Assembly (NCBI RefSeq): GCF_963675165.1
Contig: NC_087381.1
Location: 1,364,001-1,428,000 of the forward strand
DNA from: Halichondria panicea
Lineage: Eukaryota; Porifera; Demospongiae; Suberitida; Halichondriidae
Direction of reading: 5' to 3'
DNA length: 64,000 bases
Shown here: positions 26,101 to 35,697 of the stretch, piece by piece
Numbering within the stretch: position 1 is the stretch's first letter
How the letters are laid out: every line of letters begins with the position of its first letter
Program-made: the position numbers and the translations under genes
The notes under the pieces: model-generated
The model's database searches: none
Told to the model about the DNA's origin: nothing
Seen by the model: the letters and a program-made list of their open reading frames with translations, nothing else

Positions 26101-29100
26101 CCGCGCCACCAGCTGTGTGTCTACATGATACTGATGTGGCCTCTGTGACTATAGAACAGCACTGGGAAAGTGGTTGTGACAGGTATGCTTATAAACTTGC
26201 ACATAGCTATGACTGCATGTACCTATGCACACTGGAGCATATACGTAGTCTTTATTTAACAGCATGCAGTTCTTCACTACTTTATTACTTGCATGCCTAA
26301 AGACAAACACCTTTAATTTGAAGACCCTTTCATGCACTAGCCTATAATTTAATATCTAATAATTATGTTATGTAATTTGATCACTTGGTTATAGTAGCTA
26401 TACATGAGTTCTTACTTGATTTTCGGTACTAAAAATAAGACGTGTGGTTTTAAAGTTTGTTATATACCCATTACAGCTACGAGATTGGTATTGGAACACG
26501 TCCAACAAGCGACGACATTCGCAACTACGAGAAAATTGTTGCAACTACGAGCGATGCCGACCAAACCACATTCGAGAATGTAAACCTTCCACGAATCGAT
26601 TTCTCTCCTGCTGGGAGCAATCCAGTGTATTTTAACGTCAGGTGCAGTTCTAACAATGGCAAGAGCACAATATCTAGTGGGCCAATATTCATCAAGACTG
26701 ACGTCAGAGCTATTTCAATTTTGGACGGAAATATGCGCCAAGACATTGATTTTCAAACTTCCACCACAGAGATTTCCGGTCAGGTGTACGTGAATGTGAA
26801 CTGTCCGCTTGTGACTGCCAGCTGGTCCATTGAACGAGTTGATGGAGATGTGATACAATCTGACACGCCCCTCACAATTCCTAACACCTTGGTGTCATTT
26901 ACTAACGCATTTGAACTTTATACTGATCAAGTTGACCTCGATGTTGATCAATCTTACCGCATCAAGTTCACGGCCGTTGACTATTGCAATCAAGTGTATA
27001 GACTCACTTCCGATGGTGTTTATGTTGCTAACAGAAGAGCCAAACCTCCACTAATTATGGACGGCCTCATACCAAACCATAATATGAATTTCCAAAACTC
27101 GACTACAAAGCTCTCTTCTCATTGGTCGAATGCTGACGGTATGGATGGCGGGTTGGAACCAGTTCGATATCTAGTGGCGGTCGGTACAGATCTCAGATTT
27201 GCAAGTACAAGAACAGATGTCGTACCATTCACAGATGTTGGTCTTAATACTAGTGTCACGTTTAATAATCTTGATCTAGTAGCTATGGCAACCTATTACT
27301 TTACAGTGCGAGTTATCACTGCTTCAGGGGATTTTGCCGATGCTACTTCTAGCGGTGTTGCTGTCGGCTACGAGCAAGTTATTATCCCGAGAAAAATATC
27401 ACTAGAACGATTTCAGTCTGATACAACGAGTTTAAACATTTATTGGTCTGATTTCCAATCAGATTTGCCAATAAGATTGTACGAAGTTGCCATAGGAACA
27501 GTTCAGCTCAGCGACAATTCGCTAGAACTGTTTTGTCGAGAGAGCACATCAGATTTTGCTGGAGAGTTTAGTATATTTGGTTTTACAAGTGTTAATTTGG
27601 ATACTTTTGCTAGTTTTATCGATCTTAGCCTGTCACATAATACGACTTACTATTTAACCATTCGAGTTCTGGATCAGGCCGATAAATGCATTGCTGTAAC
27701 AACTGAATACGGAATCACTGTCGACACATCTCCACCGCTTAGTGAAAACACACCAGATTTTGTTCAAGTTGGCACAGAGGCGTCACGGTCTCTGGATCTA
27801 CCGCCGACTATTGCTGTGTATGTAGCCAGTTCTGAAAGTATTGAAGTTTCCTGGGATGAATTCTTAGATCTGGAATCCGGTATAGAGTCGTATGAAGTGG
27901 CACTGTACACACAAGGCGCTTGTGGTGATGTGGAATCGGTATTGGAAACTGTTGTTGATTTTAAAGACGTTGGAACTGAAAGAGAGACGAATTTCGAGGG
28001 AGTGGTTTTGAAATTGGACGTGGCCTATGTTGCCGTCGTGCAAGCGATGAACAGAGCTGGTTTAGTGTCAAGGGCCTACTCACTTCCTTTTGTTGTTGAT
28101 AGCCTCGAGTATTTTAGTGGTGATATAAAAGACGGGTCGTCATGGGAACGTGATGTCACCTTCCAGAGCGATCTGAGCATTCTCAGTGCAACATTCACTC
28201 ACACGAAGCTACCACCCACCACTCCAAACACAGCAATGAATGGACCCTGCCCAAATTCTCTGTTTTATCCTCTTTCCTACTTCAGTGACAATTGGACAGC
28301 TCTAACTACTGCTAATCCCATACAACCATTCTCATCTGGTCTTCTGTATTCACCCTCTCAAGTGAATACGTCCGTCAGCGGTGTTCCCGGTATAGTAATA
28401 ACAGCTGTTAGAGATGTTGATGTACCGCAAGACCAATTATTAACCGGAGCATATGCAACACAAGTTTCTCTATCCAACGGTGGAGTGGTATCCATGGATA
28501 TCTTAACTGCAGACGGAGAGAACGAACTTGAAATGAATGCTGTTACTTCTATTCTATTTGTTGATGGAGCACCCCCTGATACAATTGTTGTTTTTGAAGG
28601 AGGAAATGAGCGACAGATTTCCGAGTTAGCATATGATATGGTCGGTGTTCAGATATACCGTGGAAATACTGCCGACCGTCCACAGCGAATCGAACTATGG
28701 GCAATATCAAGTGATTCTGGAAGCGTTCTTGTAAGCGTGTCACATGACATATCACATGTAGACCTTTCTCAAATACACACTTTTTCTATGGATTTCAAAA
28801 CAGAGGAAGCCAGTTACGGACAAACTCGATACTTATCTCTCTACATTGATAACATACTGGAAGCGAGTCTCTACAATATCCCATCGTTATCAGACAATAC
28901 ACAAGTAGTGTTCCATGTTTTCAATAGATTGGGGTATGTCCCCTTGCCTGTGGCTTTTGACCCTCCCACAGTGCAAGCTGTTTTCGGGAATGTATCTCTT
29001 CCGATGAGAGTGGGGGGAGTTTGCGACTATGGGAGTCCGTTTTTCAGTCGCAGTAGTTCGATTGTCGAGTTTAGGGCAGCTGTCGGGAGCACCCCTGGAT

Positions 29101-32100
29101 CAGATGACGTTGTGGAAATGAAGGTGAGTTGTACGCCAGTGTGTAGCGTACGTACGCAGGAGATTATAAGTAGCTATCGTATGTACATGTACACGTCACT
29201 GAAATTATTAGAAGCTAAAACAATCAGATCTTACATTTGTACGTACATGTATTTATCAGTGTATTGCAGTTTATTGCAGTATTGTAACCTTGAATGTACC
29301 ACACACAAGAAAGAAATTGTGTGTGAGAGTAATTAAATTTTGTCCATGGTGTACCCCCAGACTGTCTCTGATCCTTGTCTGACATGTCTGCCCACTACCC
29401 CCTGCCCAACCTTCGGCTGTGACCCCTCCTGCTCTGCACAAGATATCATCCCTCTTATCTTTACCAATCTCACGCTATCACCAGGCAACCAAAAAAACCA
29501 ATCAGAAGAATATAGCACTGATCAGTCTGTCTTCAACACGTTATCTTCACTTTTGATTGGTCAGTTTCAACCAGCAACTTATTTCGTTACAGTTGAAGCC
29601 ATCACTGCTTCCGGGAGGACATTCCGAGGTACCTCCAATGGGGTTACCATAGATACAACACCACCAACATTAGTGTCCGCTATAGAACAGTTTGATGTCT
29701 CTTTTTCACTCGAACAGTCATCAAGATTTCAGGGTAGTAATAATTCCATAGCTGCCGGCTGGTTGTTCGAAGATCTACAGAGTGGAATTGTCGAGTATGA
29801 GTGGGCGGTAGGGACAGTGCCATACGGAGATAATGTACAGCCACGTACATCAGTTGGCATGGAAACCAGTGCCGTAAACAGTGACTTGAATGGAGTGCTA
29901 CAACAGAATACAACGTATTACGTCACAGTGTATGCTACTAACGGTGCTGGATTGGTTTCAAATGCAACAAGTTTTGGAATTATGTACCTAGAATCAGAAT
30001 TGAATGCTACATCCCTTGAAACTTTTGTCAGAGTGAATTCTGTTGATATACTGATGTTTGTTGATGATAATGGAGAGACGATTGACGTTTTAGAGTTTAG
30101 ACTTCCCGACAGTGTTCGTGTGATCTGGGAAGGAGTGGGCGGTGACGTGGAGGAGACATGTGAGTTGTGTGAGGGAGTGAAGTGTGTAGTGTTAAAAACA
30201 GTATTATAACCTTTGTTTGACCAGGGAGTTGCCCTGTGCAAAACTTATTTTTTGTCTGCTAAAAATTCCTCAACAACTATAATGTAATGTGTTTTTATAA
30301 TTATTACTCCACATTCCAACCCCACAGACTGGTCCATTGGCAGCGAGAGAGACTCCGTCCTGTTAGATGTGTTCCCACGTACACTCGTCAGTTTCAACAA
30401 CAGCCAATCAGCAGCCATCGCCAGTGGTGTTCTTTACCTTGATGACCAACCTTTCGCTAGTCTTTCCGAAGTGATTGCTTTAGCCGAGGGCAGAGAAGTT
30501 AACCCAATGGATGACCAGTTTTATTTCGAGCCAGGAAGACTGTTTTATCATTCACTGGAGTTCTGCAACTTTGTTCATCGCTGCACGTCAGTTACAGCTG
30601 GACCTTCTGTTTTGATAAGTGAGTGTAGAATATACAACTATGCTCCTGTTTGCATGTTCCCAGAAAAGTAACCTTGGTGATAGTCTTTTTACGCAGTTAC
30701 TATTAATTTTTAAACAACAAAATAATAGTTGGACTTTGTTTATTTCTATTTATTTAAGAAAACTTCTGAGTTTGCTTGTTGTACACAGTCAAACGATTTT
30801 TGCAATAACCTCGTGTACATATTTAAATTGTATGCAATTTTTTGCTGAATGTTAAAAGCTTTCTACACTACATTTGATTACTATAATTATTTGATTCCAC
30901 ACTTCACCCTCTGCAGGGGAGAATGATGTCAGAGTGACCCCCAGCATAGAGGGGGAGGGTGTGTCCATCACCGTGACTCAGGAGGTGCCCTCAGTGCCTA
31001 GTCCGGCGACGCTATCCACTCTAGACAGGGACTACACGTACACATTGACCACTACTGGTAAGTTATGTGTATACTATGTATGTATATGCAGCATGAGTGC
31101 AGTCAAATGGCATGCAGTTGCAGCTAGTGCATGCATGGAGCCTACGAATAATAAATACTGTGGGAGCATAGTAATAGTTTGCCCTTTTTTTTATATGGAA
31201 TTATGATCTCGTCTCACCCTTGTTTAGGTGGGAGGCTAACAATAACTGTTGGTTCCATAATAGCTAGAGAGTTGGTAGAAGCTACATACAGGTTGTAGGT
31301 TTAATATCGGTGCCACAAAGACTGATGATGTTCTTTTAGTATTGAGATTGTTAGCTGATTATATCTCATGATTATTCTATTCCTATTCACAGGTTTGGAA
31401 GCCGAGTCTGTTTTCATAACAGGATATCTCAGCCAGTTTTCTGTTACTCAAAATTATCGTGTGGCCGTGCCTTATATCAGTAACCCTTTCGTAACCATGG
31501 CGCAGACATCTCGTGAAATAGCTCGGCGATTCACAGAAATCGGTGGACCCAGTTTCTATATTTCTTTCTTTGGGCAGGACAGCTTAACTGGTGTGATTGG
31601 CGTGAATGTGACATTTGATGGCAGCCTGGATTGGGCCGCAGCTGTCCCAGAGCTTGCTTATTGGGATATTGGTAAGTGCGTGATGGCGGGTAGCTTAAGT
31701 ATAGGTGGGTGGTATATAAGCTACAAAGTAGCTTGTGCAGTTTTTGTTTATAGTCTCTAGGTAGAATAATTTATTCCTTTTCTTTCTGCTTCACAGATGC
31801 GGCAGTATGGCGGGAAGTGGGTGCCACATGTGACAGTAGCTCCAGTGTGGATTGGCCGTCGCTCACCCTCTCTGTACAAGTAAGTGTGTGGATTGAGCAT
31901 GCAAATAACTCGCTGTCAGTTGATTAGCATTATTAGTACCTCATCCGCAATCAGATACTTAACGAGCCATAGCTATAACTAAACGTAATGGGTCAATCTG
32001 GTAAATTGCTGCTAAAATTGCTAATAGAGAATCTAACCCATAAACTGCGTAGAATTTTTCTAATAAGACATAATTATACAAGTCATGTATTTACTGCAAA

Positions 32101-34369
32101 ACTGGTTACCCCATGTGTCTTATTACTCTTTCTCTACATTCTTACCAAATCATTGATTCGATACCTTAGCTCACTACCATACACTACCAATACCCTTCCC
32201 CACGCACATATACACCCCCTCACACACACACACACACACACAGGTGTGTTCCACTCTTCTCGATGAGCTCGCTAACAGACCAACCAGTCTCTCTCGTCGG
32301 AGGCGACAAGCCAGCGGATCCGGTAGTGGAATGAACTCTGACCCCACCACCGAACCATTGAGTTACCTCGATCGTCCTACACAATTCATTGTCATACGAG
32401 TCGGCAATACTTCTACGAACACACCCCCCATACTGGATCTACCTAGCGACCCCCTGATTGTAACTGAAGACACTCCACTACAGTACCAATTACAATACGA
32501 AGACGCCGAAGGTGACATCGTTTCCTTTTATCTAGCCTCCCTTCCAAAGCTAGGTTCGGCTAATCTCACCACCGATGGTCAATTGACCTTTACACCTTGT
32601 GATAATTGTCTTGGAATAGACATGCTGGATATTCTGATTGTAGAGAATCCATTATTAGACACACAAGTGCCTCTATCAGCTGGTGGGCGACTTCTCCTAC
32701 AAATACAAAACAGATTTGATAATCCGGAGGTGTTTTTCTACACAAATGTGACGTCAAGCCAACTCACTGTGCAACGAAGTGTGACCGTGTACATGGATGC
32801 TAACAGGACCTCCCCTGTGAGAGTGGCTAGTATTGCTGGCTTCGATTACGACGGCTACAATGACGATTTATCAATCTCCATACAAAATGGTCTCCAGGGA
32901 GATGCCGGCTCTGAAATATGGTTGGACGTTGTCAACGTACCTGAGAGTCTTCCAATTTCTTTCGCAGACGGTACGAATTCCATCCTTTCTTATGCTGACT
33001 ACATCACTTTCGTGGGGTCATACATCACCTATCTACCCAGAGATCGCAACTTTATCGGAACTGATAGTGTTAGCATAATTGTGCAAGATTCTAATAGTCG
33101 AACGAGTTCAGGGTTAACGATACAAATTGAAGTATTGCCGTCTGTTTGTCAAAATGGTGGTGTGTGTGGCAGAAGTGAACTGGATCCGGACTGCACTGAT
33201 ATTGCAAGGAGGAGGAATGGATCTGAGGGGTACAATTGTTCGTGCCCGAGTGGATTTGGGGGGCAGTACTGTGAAATTCAAACAAATACCCCCACACCAG
33301 AGCCAACAAGAGGTGAGTATAATTATTATAGTGAACTTTTTCCTATCCAATCTCTTATAATTATACATACTTCATGATTCTGCTCTAATTTTGCGCATTC
33401 GAATTAGATACTGCCCTCAGCATGGTTAAATTTGGATTACATGTGCATGCATGTAGCTTCTCACGTGATGTGTGTGTTTATGTGACGATATATATTATTG
33501 GTCTGACCCTGCAGCTTGCCCAGTTGACGTGCCTATAGTTGAATGTGAGGGTGACCCGTGCAGTGATGCAGTCTGCCCCTCCCACCCTACCGCCACTTGT
33601 ACGTCCAATCAGTGTGGAGCCTGCACTGCACAGTGGAGTTTACCGGACGGCACCTCTGTCAGTTGCCACGGTAATTCATATTTGTGTGTGTATTTACGTT
33701 ATATTGTGTGTATGTACCGTATTGGCTAAGTATGTGTAGATTAGCTAAGATAGTTTACAGGTGTTGAGATAATTATAGCATCAATTATTATAGTTGTAAG
33801 CCTTAATTGAAACCACAAGCATGTTATATGGAATCAGAAAATGTAGTAGTAGTATAGCTTAGTATTATGATTTGCATGCTTGGATCTTTCAGTACTTTGA
33901 AATTCTCAATAATAAACTCATGTCATAGCATACCTCCCCCCCCCACGCACACGCACAGCTGACATTGCTGGCATATGCGATTCCCCGGACATTCCCAATG
34001 GAGTGTTCCCGCAAGATTGTGCCACAACCACATGTGCCTGTCCACTCAGTCAGTTCGTATGTCCCCAAGATTCTGTCATCACCGTCACACGTGTCGACGG
34101 ATGCTGTCTCTCTTACGAGTGTGTGTGCCCCGATATTTCCTGTCCGTATCTCATGGAACGTGGTACAGGGCTACAACCAGTGCCGCAATACCGTGGTAAC
34201 CTGTTTCCAGGGCGATGTTGTCCGTCTTATGACTATCTTGGTGAGCCTGGTGTATTAATGTAAGCATGCAGGATCGAGTACATTTCTGATGTAACCTATT
34301 TAGTCCACATGCCGTAGCAATACTTCTACCATTGAAATCACACACATGCATCGATCCTAAAGACACCAT

Positions 34370-34433
<64 letters not shown>

Positions 34434-35473
34434 CACACAGATATCAACGAATGTTTAGACGGCAATCAGAACATGTGCACTGATGCTTGTACCAACGAAG
34501 ACAACAGTTACAGCTGTAGTTGCCCACAGGGGAAAACTCTCGCCAGAAACGGAGTCACTTGTGGAGGTAACAATTTCCCTTGTTTGTGCATAATTTATTT
34601 TCTAATAAAATGTAAATTGCACATCATTTTAATTGCTTAATAAATTAGTGAAACAAATTTTATTGTGTGCCATTTTTCTATCGATAGTGGAATCAAATTC
34701 TCTTTTACATTGTCAACCTAAATCACATGTACCACATTCAAGTTAACAGTTTCGTGTTCATGTACATACAGTGTGTCCTTATAATGGAATGGAGTATCTG
34801 ATTGGAGACCGGGTGATGATCGGCTGCAACTGGTGGTGCGTTAAACCTTACAATCTACAATGCGCACGGCACTGCAGCTGTAGACAATTATGTGATGAAT
34901 TTGTAGTTACTACATGATACTCCCCTCTAGTGTAGCTATTGCTTGCGTGATGTTTATTTTGTTTTATTTCCTTCCTGCATGCAGTATTTGCCGTGGTGAT
35001 GATCTGAGTGGTGAGCGTTGGCATTGCACAGCTGCCCCGTGTGAGAGAGGTTGCTATAGCGATGGCATGTTCTACCCCCTGGGCACAGCTCTGGGCCAAG
35101 GACAGTTCAACTGGTGAGGAGCAAAGCTAGAACGTCATGTACTACACTATTTTAGTTTCCCTGGTTCTTGTAGGGTATTTCCTTAGCCTCGTCCAGATTT
35201 TTACTTTCATATCATTGTATAGACAAACTGGGAACTATAGTTGCTCTAAAGTCGTGTCTGGTTTTCAAATCTATTGTCAAATTGTGTGCCTTAAACCAAT
35301 TGTGACAAATATTCACTTTGCTCTTAAAGGAATAAAAGACTAGTTTGTCTGCATGCATATAAACGTGTCAATGTACATACGTTTATACAGTAAAATCATG
35401 ACTGTTCTAATTCTGCAGTTCCTGTGAGGCAACTGATACCAGTGCAGAGTGGACATGTGTTGCAAGCAACTGA
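5107..35473 (+). CDS. Giant secreted protein: lipid-transfer (vitellogenin-like) module fused to beta-sandwich repeats and EGF/VWC-like tail, 38 exons
   Basis: Thirty-eight exons with GT-AG introns join in frame into 4,786 residues; the exon lengths sum to 14,361 nt including the stop. ATG 5107 begins a clear signal peptide (MKRHAF…LLLVVLCVPF) and TGA lies at 35471-35473. Order by residue: LLTP-like module 1 to about 590; LLTP-like or unassigned beta/helical region to about 1243; two beta-sandwich units; PAN/apple-like domain about 1500-1545; beta-sandwich array to about 4160; RRRR site 4178-4181; cadherin-like region and EGF to 4516; cysteine-rich and VWC-like tail to 4786. The likely role is an extracellular lipid-binding or matrix protein. 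There is no transmembrane segment. Introns 4 and 16 host minus-strand genes. Main doubt: two genes could meet at intron 16. Without splicing, exon 16 reads into a stop at 15883-15885, but exon 17 has no signal peptide and the phases agree. Confidence 0.78.
7966..9339 (-). CDS. Fibrinogen-related type II membrane protein, single exon, nested in an intron
   Basis: A 457-residue open frame runs on the minus strand, wholly inside intron 4 (7446-10114) of the giant gene. It starts at MELNVDVIYD; the N-terminal 95 residues are hydrophilic (cytosolic) and end in a KRKR basic run. A membrane anchor follows at about residues 100-122 (WLPILAVVAFVLSLLVAVAAL). A coiled-coil stalk (NQMSSTNKEVQSMREQL) spans about 125-180. 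A cysteine-rich domain completes the protein, with fibrinogen-like opening lines: SCSDIPQGLPSGEYWIATD, VQVYCDMN and GGWMRVANLDM. The domain then diverges from canonical fibrinogen (GYVDGVSLTHG, RQHIWTFA). Probably a cell-surface recognition or lectin-like receptor. A decayed paralogue lies at 3385-4257. No intron interrupts it, so a retrocopy origin is possible. Confidence 0.82.
   Translation of the reverse strand: MELNVDVIYDVVDASNSRGERETQATQLQENIAYIANDISLSIEDNGHNNIMVENNGRETFASKTNTAYASTDFDANSVLDNNKRKRQGLAKNAYNKPKWLPILAVVAFVLSLLVAVAALVYTNIELKNQMSSTNKEVQSMREQLNNQSSQLSNSILALSSNINEIVIRDLNDVQSIIAELGTMAFYPGARIGNPASSCSDIPQGLPSGEYWIATDSTSSPVQVYCDMNRTSCSCNTIGGWMRVANLDMTDPNQNCPEELRLITRSQPPLRTCGRHAPGCVSTTYSTYGVKYSKVCGRIIAFQNSSPDAFAPYFYNRDLSIDDGYVDGVSLTHGQSSRQHIWTFANALDETPSNNFACPCTRSDLTYTGVVPPFIGQDYFCETGSRKQWRYIFYSDDPLWDGQGCGATSTCCEFNNPPWFCKQLPQPTTDDIELRICGNEDISNEDTAIELVEIYVH
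9692..9724. repeat. GGTTAAA heptamer repeat
   Basis: Four to five copies of GGTTAAA run in a row just upstream of the nested fibrinogen-like gene. It is a simple microsatellite. It does not match the usual animal telomere repeat TTAGGG. Confidence 0.8.
12015..15872 (+). other. Module A2: region after the LLTP helices, exons 9-16
   Basis: Exons: 12015-12335, 12571-12734, 12936-13116, 13361-13536, 14409-14568, 14647-15100, 15249-15401, 15644-15872 (residues about 632-1243). The first half is helical and rich in heptad-like leucines (for example QLELLVSEVRIAVDTA). The second half is beta-rich with alternating hydrophobics (exon 14), and may correspond to the lipid-cavity sheets of LLTPs. A cysteine pair in CDVSC falls just after a basic PRRLRS motif (exon 13). 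I cannot name a domain with certainty. Confidence 0.55.
13537..14408. other. Intron 12 of the giant gene, gene-free
   Basis: Contains a degenerate copy of an interspersed repeat with GAGGTCACCCTCTGTATATAA and AGGCCACCTCTTTATTACAG (about 13612-13725). A related fragment lies at about 12820-12905 in intron 10. These resemble the CAGTGGAACC family seen near 46.9 kb. No gene seen. Confidence 0.5.
16057..16566. repeat. Mixed inverted/direct repeat pair beside the F-box-like gene
   Basis: GACAGGCTCTGGGAAAAAGG… at 16057-16089 recurs inverted at 16439-16471. A second block, AGACTACAGTGTATAATCTC…, occurs in the same orientation at 16121-16152 and 16536-16566. The pattern suggests one insertion inside another, or a rearranged foldback element, in intron 16 of the giant gene. 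Confidence 0.65.
16651..18432 (-). CDS. F-box-like/leucine-rich-repeat-like protein, single exon, nested in intron 16
   Basis: An intact 593-residue frame lies on the minus strand. The N-terminus (SLESLCFDHIMWTLDSY… LLPKAYRTKFLLRLPIIDV) has the leucine/proline spacing of an F-box-like helical motif. The middle and C-terminal parts carry irregular leucine-rich lines such as PKLTSLTIQTEE, NNLQTFKFISD, SSLKSISIH and QNLQHLDIYIS. There is no signal peptide or membrane segment, so it is probably cytosolic, possibly a ubiquitin-ligase substrate adaptor. I have only a general memory of similar single-exon families in sponges. It sits between exons 16 (ends 15872) and 17 (starts 18818) of the giant gene, on the opposite strand. 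Codon use looks normal and there are no lesions. Confidence 0.72.
   Translation of the reverse strand: MATASSLESLCFDHIMWTLDSYKTEDLCLLPKAYRTKFLLRLPIIDVCQLESSPQFIADIDMESIWEQLNEEHFVIRTRVENWKHSLFDRFAKNILNCSRPHGYFMTLNRFRAYSPWEGGAISTDGPIDKHPVDIINYLVAIKREDQNEKSPTVEDGTTRSEALSCHQMTLMRGVVPPGEVYHRACEATQRIPPRYVKFFAQNSRFLPDLTAIELINKTGFCLKSMDITFSTFGTFLHNARDQGGNYLGALTEMLKNVESITFSNYSKQLYIFSSENIEETSQLLIELALLRSRPKLTSLTIQTEEAEKVIDCVTMLLTTSCNNLQTFKFISDPTLSQDHLGKLNAIFEYQSSLKSISIHHSDYNTDYRIETPVSVVKTWLQISVKNQNLQHLDIYISFVCTETFLSILYAFLSTPSSQEQTLTLRIILISRDASDKEYTLARPRPPGQHQSSISQSGDRTPSDKLRAQLEEIDESILQRKSLEFSRHVSFKGDFKPIKLGQLIATRIQPQYISKLLKYFEMTRLRLNCINLHKFKLEDYRKLLERPSLMTITFNCCKHSDFSLMWQAATLQGFSIEERKTTGTEYILSRIAI
22038..22760. 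mobile_element. Older interspersed repeat, interrupted by a younger element, in intron 21
   Basis: CAGTGAAACCTGTCTATTAG begins the left part, and GAAGGTGGCCTGCTAACACAG… to about 22750 forms the right part. Removing 22114-22660 plus one TAATA restores a continuous run, CAGTGGCTGTAATAGAAGG. This resembles the CAGTGGAACC-type repeat at 46815-46995. Right boundary uncertain. Confidence 0.55.
22114..22660. mobile_element. 547-bp element with imperfect terminal inverted repeats and 5-bp TAATA target duplication
   Basis: The left end CAGTGGCGTAGGAAGC is matched by the right end GCTTCCTACTCCTCTG (imperfect inverted). TAATA occurs directly before (22109-22113) and directly after (22661-22665). Internal features include GGTGCTGGAGCACCCC near the left end, AGCTAGCTAGC runs, and GGGGCAAGCCCCCGGACCCCC near the right end. 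No transposase frame is visible. Non-autonomous. Confidence 0.72.
25254..25459. mobile_element. Foldback (MITE-like) element in intron 24
   Basis: The left arm runs GTATAAAAGAAGAGAGGGCA… and GCAGAGTTCAAACGTGGGCG. The right arm is its reverse complement: CGCCCACGTTTGAACTCTGC, then GAGTTGCATGCCCTCTCTTC and TTTTATAC. The arms are about 60-70 bp and the spacer about 80 bp. It would form a strong hairpin in the pre-mRNA. Confidence 0.8.
25689..31879 (+). other. Module A4: second half of the beta-sandwich array, including an 883-codon exon, exons 25-31
   Basis: Exons: 25689-26182, 26477-29123, 29361-30159, 30328-30618, 30917-31057, 31393-31671, 31797-31879. Exon 26 is 2,647 bp, far longer than its neighbours, and codes for several repeats. 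One repeat is interrupted by about 260 residues of different character (roughly 28200-29010) between DVTFQSDLSILSATF and IVEFRAAVGSTPGSDD, which looks like a domain inserted within a domain. Exon 27 opens with a cysteine-rich strip (CLTCLPTTPCPTFGCDPSC). Exons 28-31 are less repeat-like. Confidence 0.65.
32244..35473 (+). other. Module A5: furin-like site, cadherin-like region, EGF and VWC-like tail, exons 32-38
   Basis: Exons: 32244-33312, 33515-33670, 33959-34240, 34441-34566, 34772-34835, 34985-35113, 35419-35473. SLSRRRRQ lies 15 residues into exon 32. Then NTPPILDLPSDPLIVTEDT and LTFTPCDNCLG resemble cadherin-like tandem domains. An EGF (CQNGGVC…CSCPSGFGGQYC) follows. Two cysteine-rich exons come next, then a calcium-binding EGF (DINECLDG) and two VWC-like units (CPYNGMEYLIGD… and CYSDGMFYPLG…). 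Confidence 0.68.
34372..34440. repeat. Long CA microsatellite forming a 3' splice site
   Basis: About 30 CA units run almost without break into the acceptor CTACACACAG used by exon 35 (34441). Shorter CA tracts form acceptors at 12570, 12935, 18817, 23221, 25688 and 32243. Confidence 0.85.
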
Positions 35474-35697
35474 ACATAATGCAACTGAACATAATGTACA
35501 CTGTCTCTAGATCTTCATCTAGCCATAATTTAGCTAAACTGTCCATTGTAGATTTTGGTACTAATTACATAATGTTCAATGAATAATTTGTGCATGCGCA
35601 GAAAGCTCACATACCGCGTATAATTATAACGGTAAAGTCCTTCAACCACATTCATCAGTTCTCTCACTTCTCTGCGCTGAACGCTGCTACACTAGCA

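Noticed and set aside
34151..34465. Minus-strand frame rich in Cys-Val (104 codons)
   Set aside because: It is the reverse reading of the CA microsatellite plus exon sequence of the giant gene.
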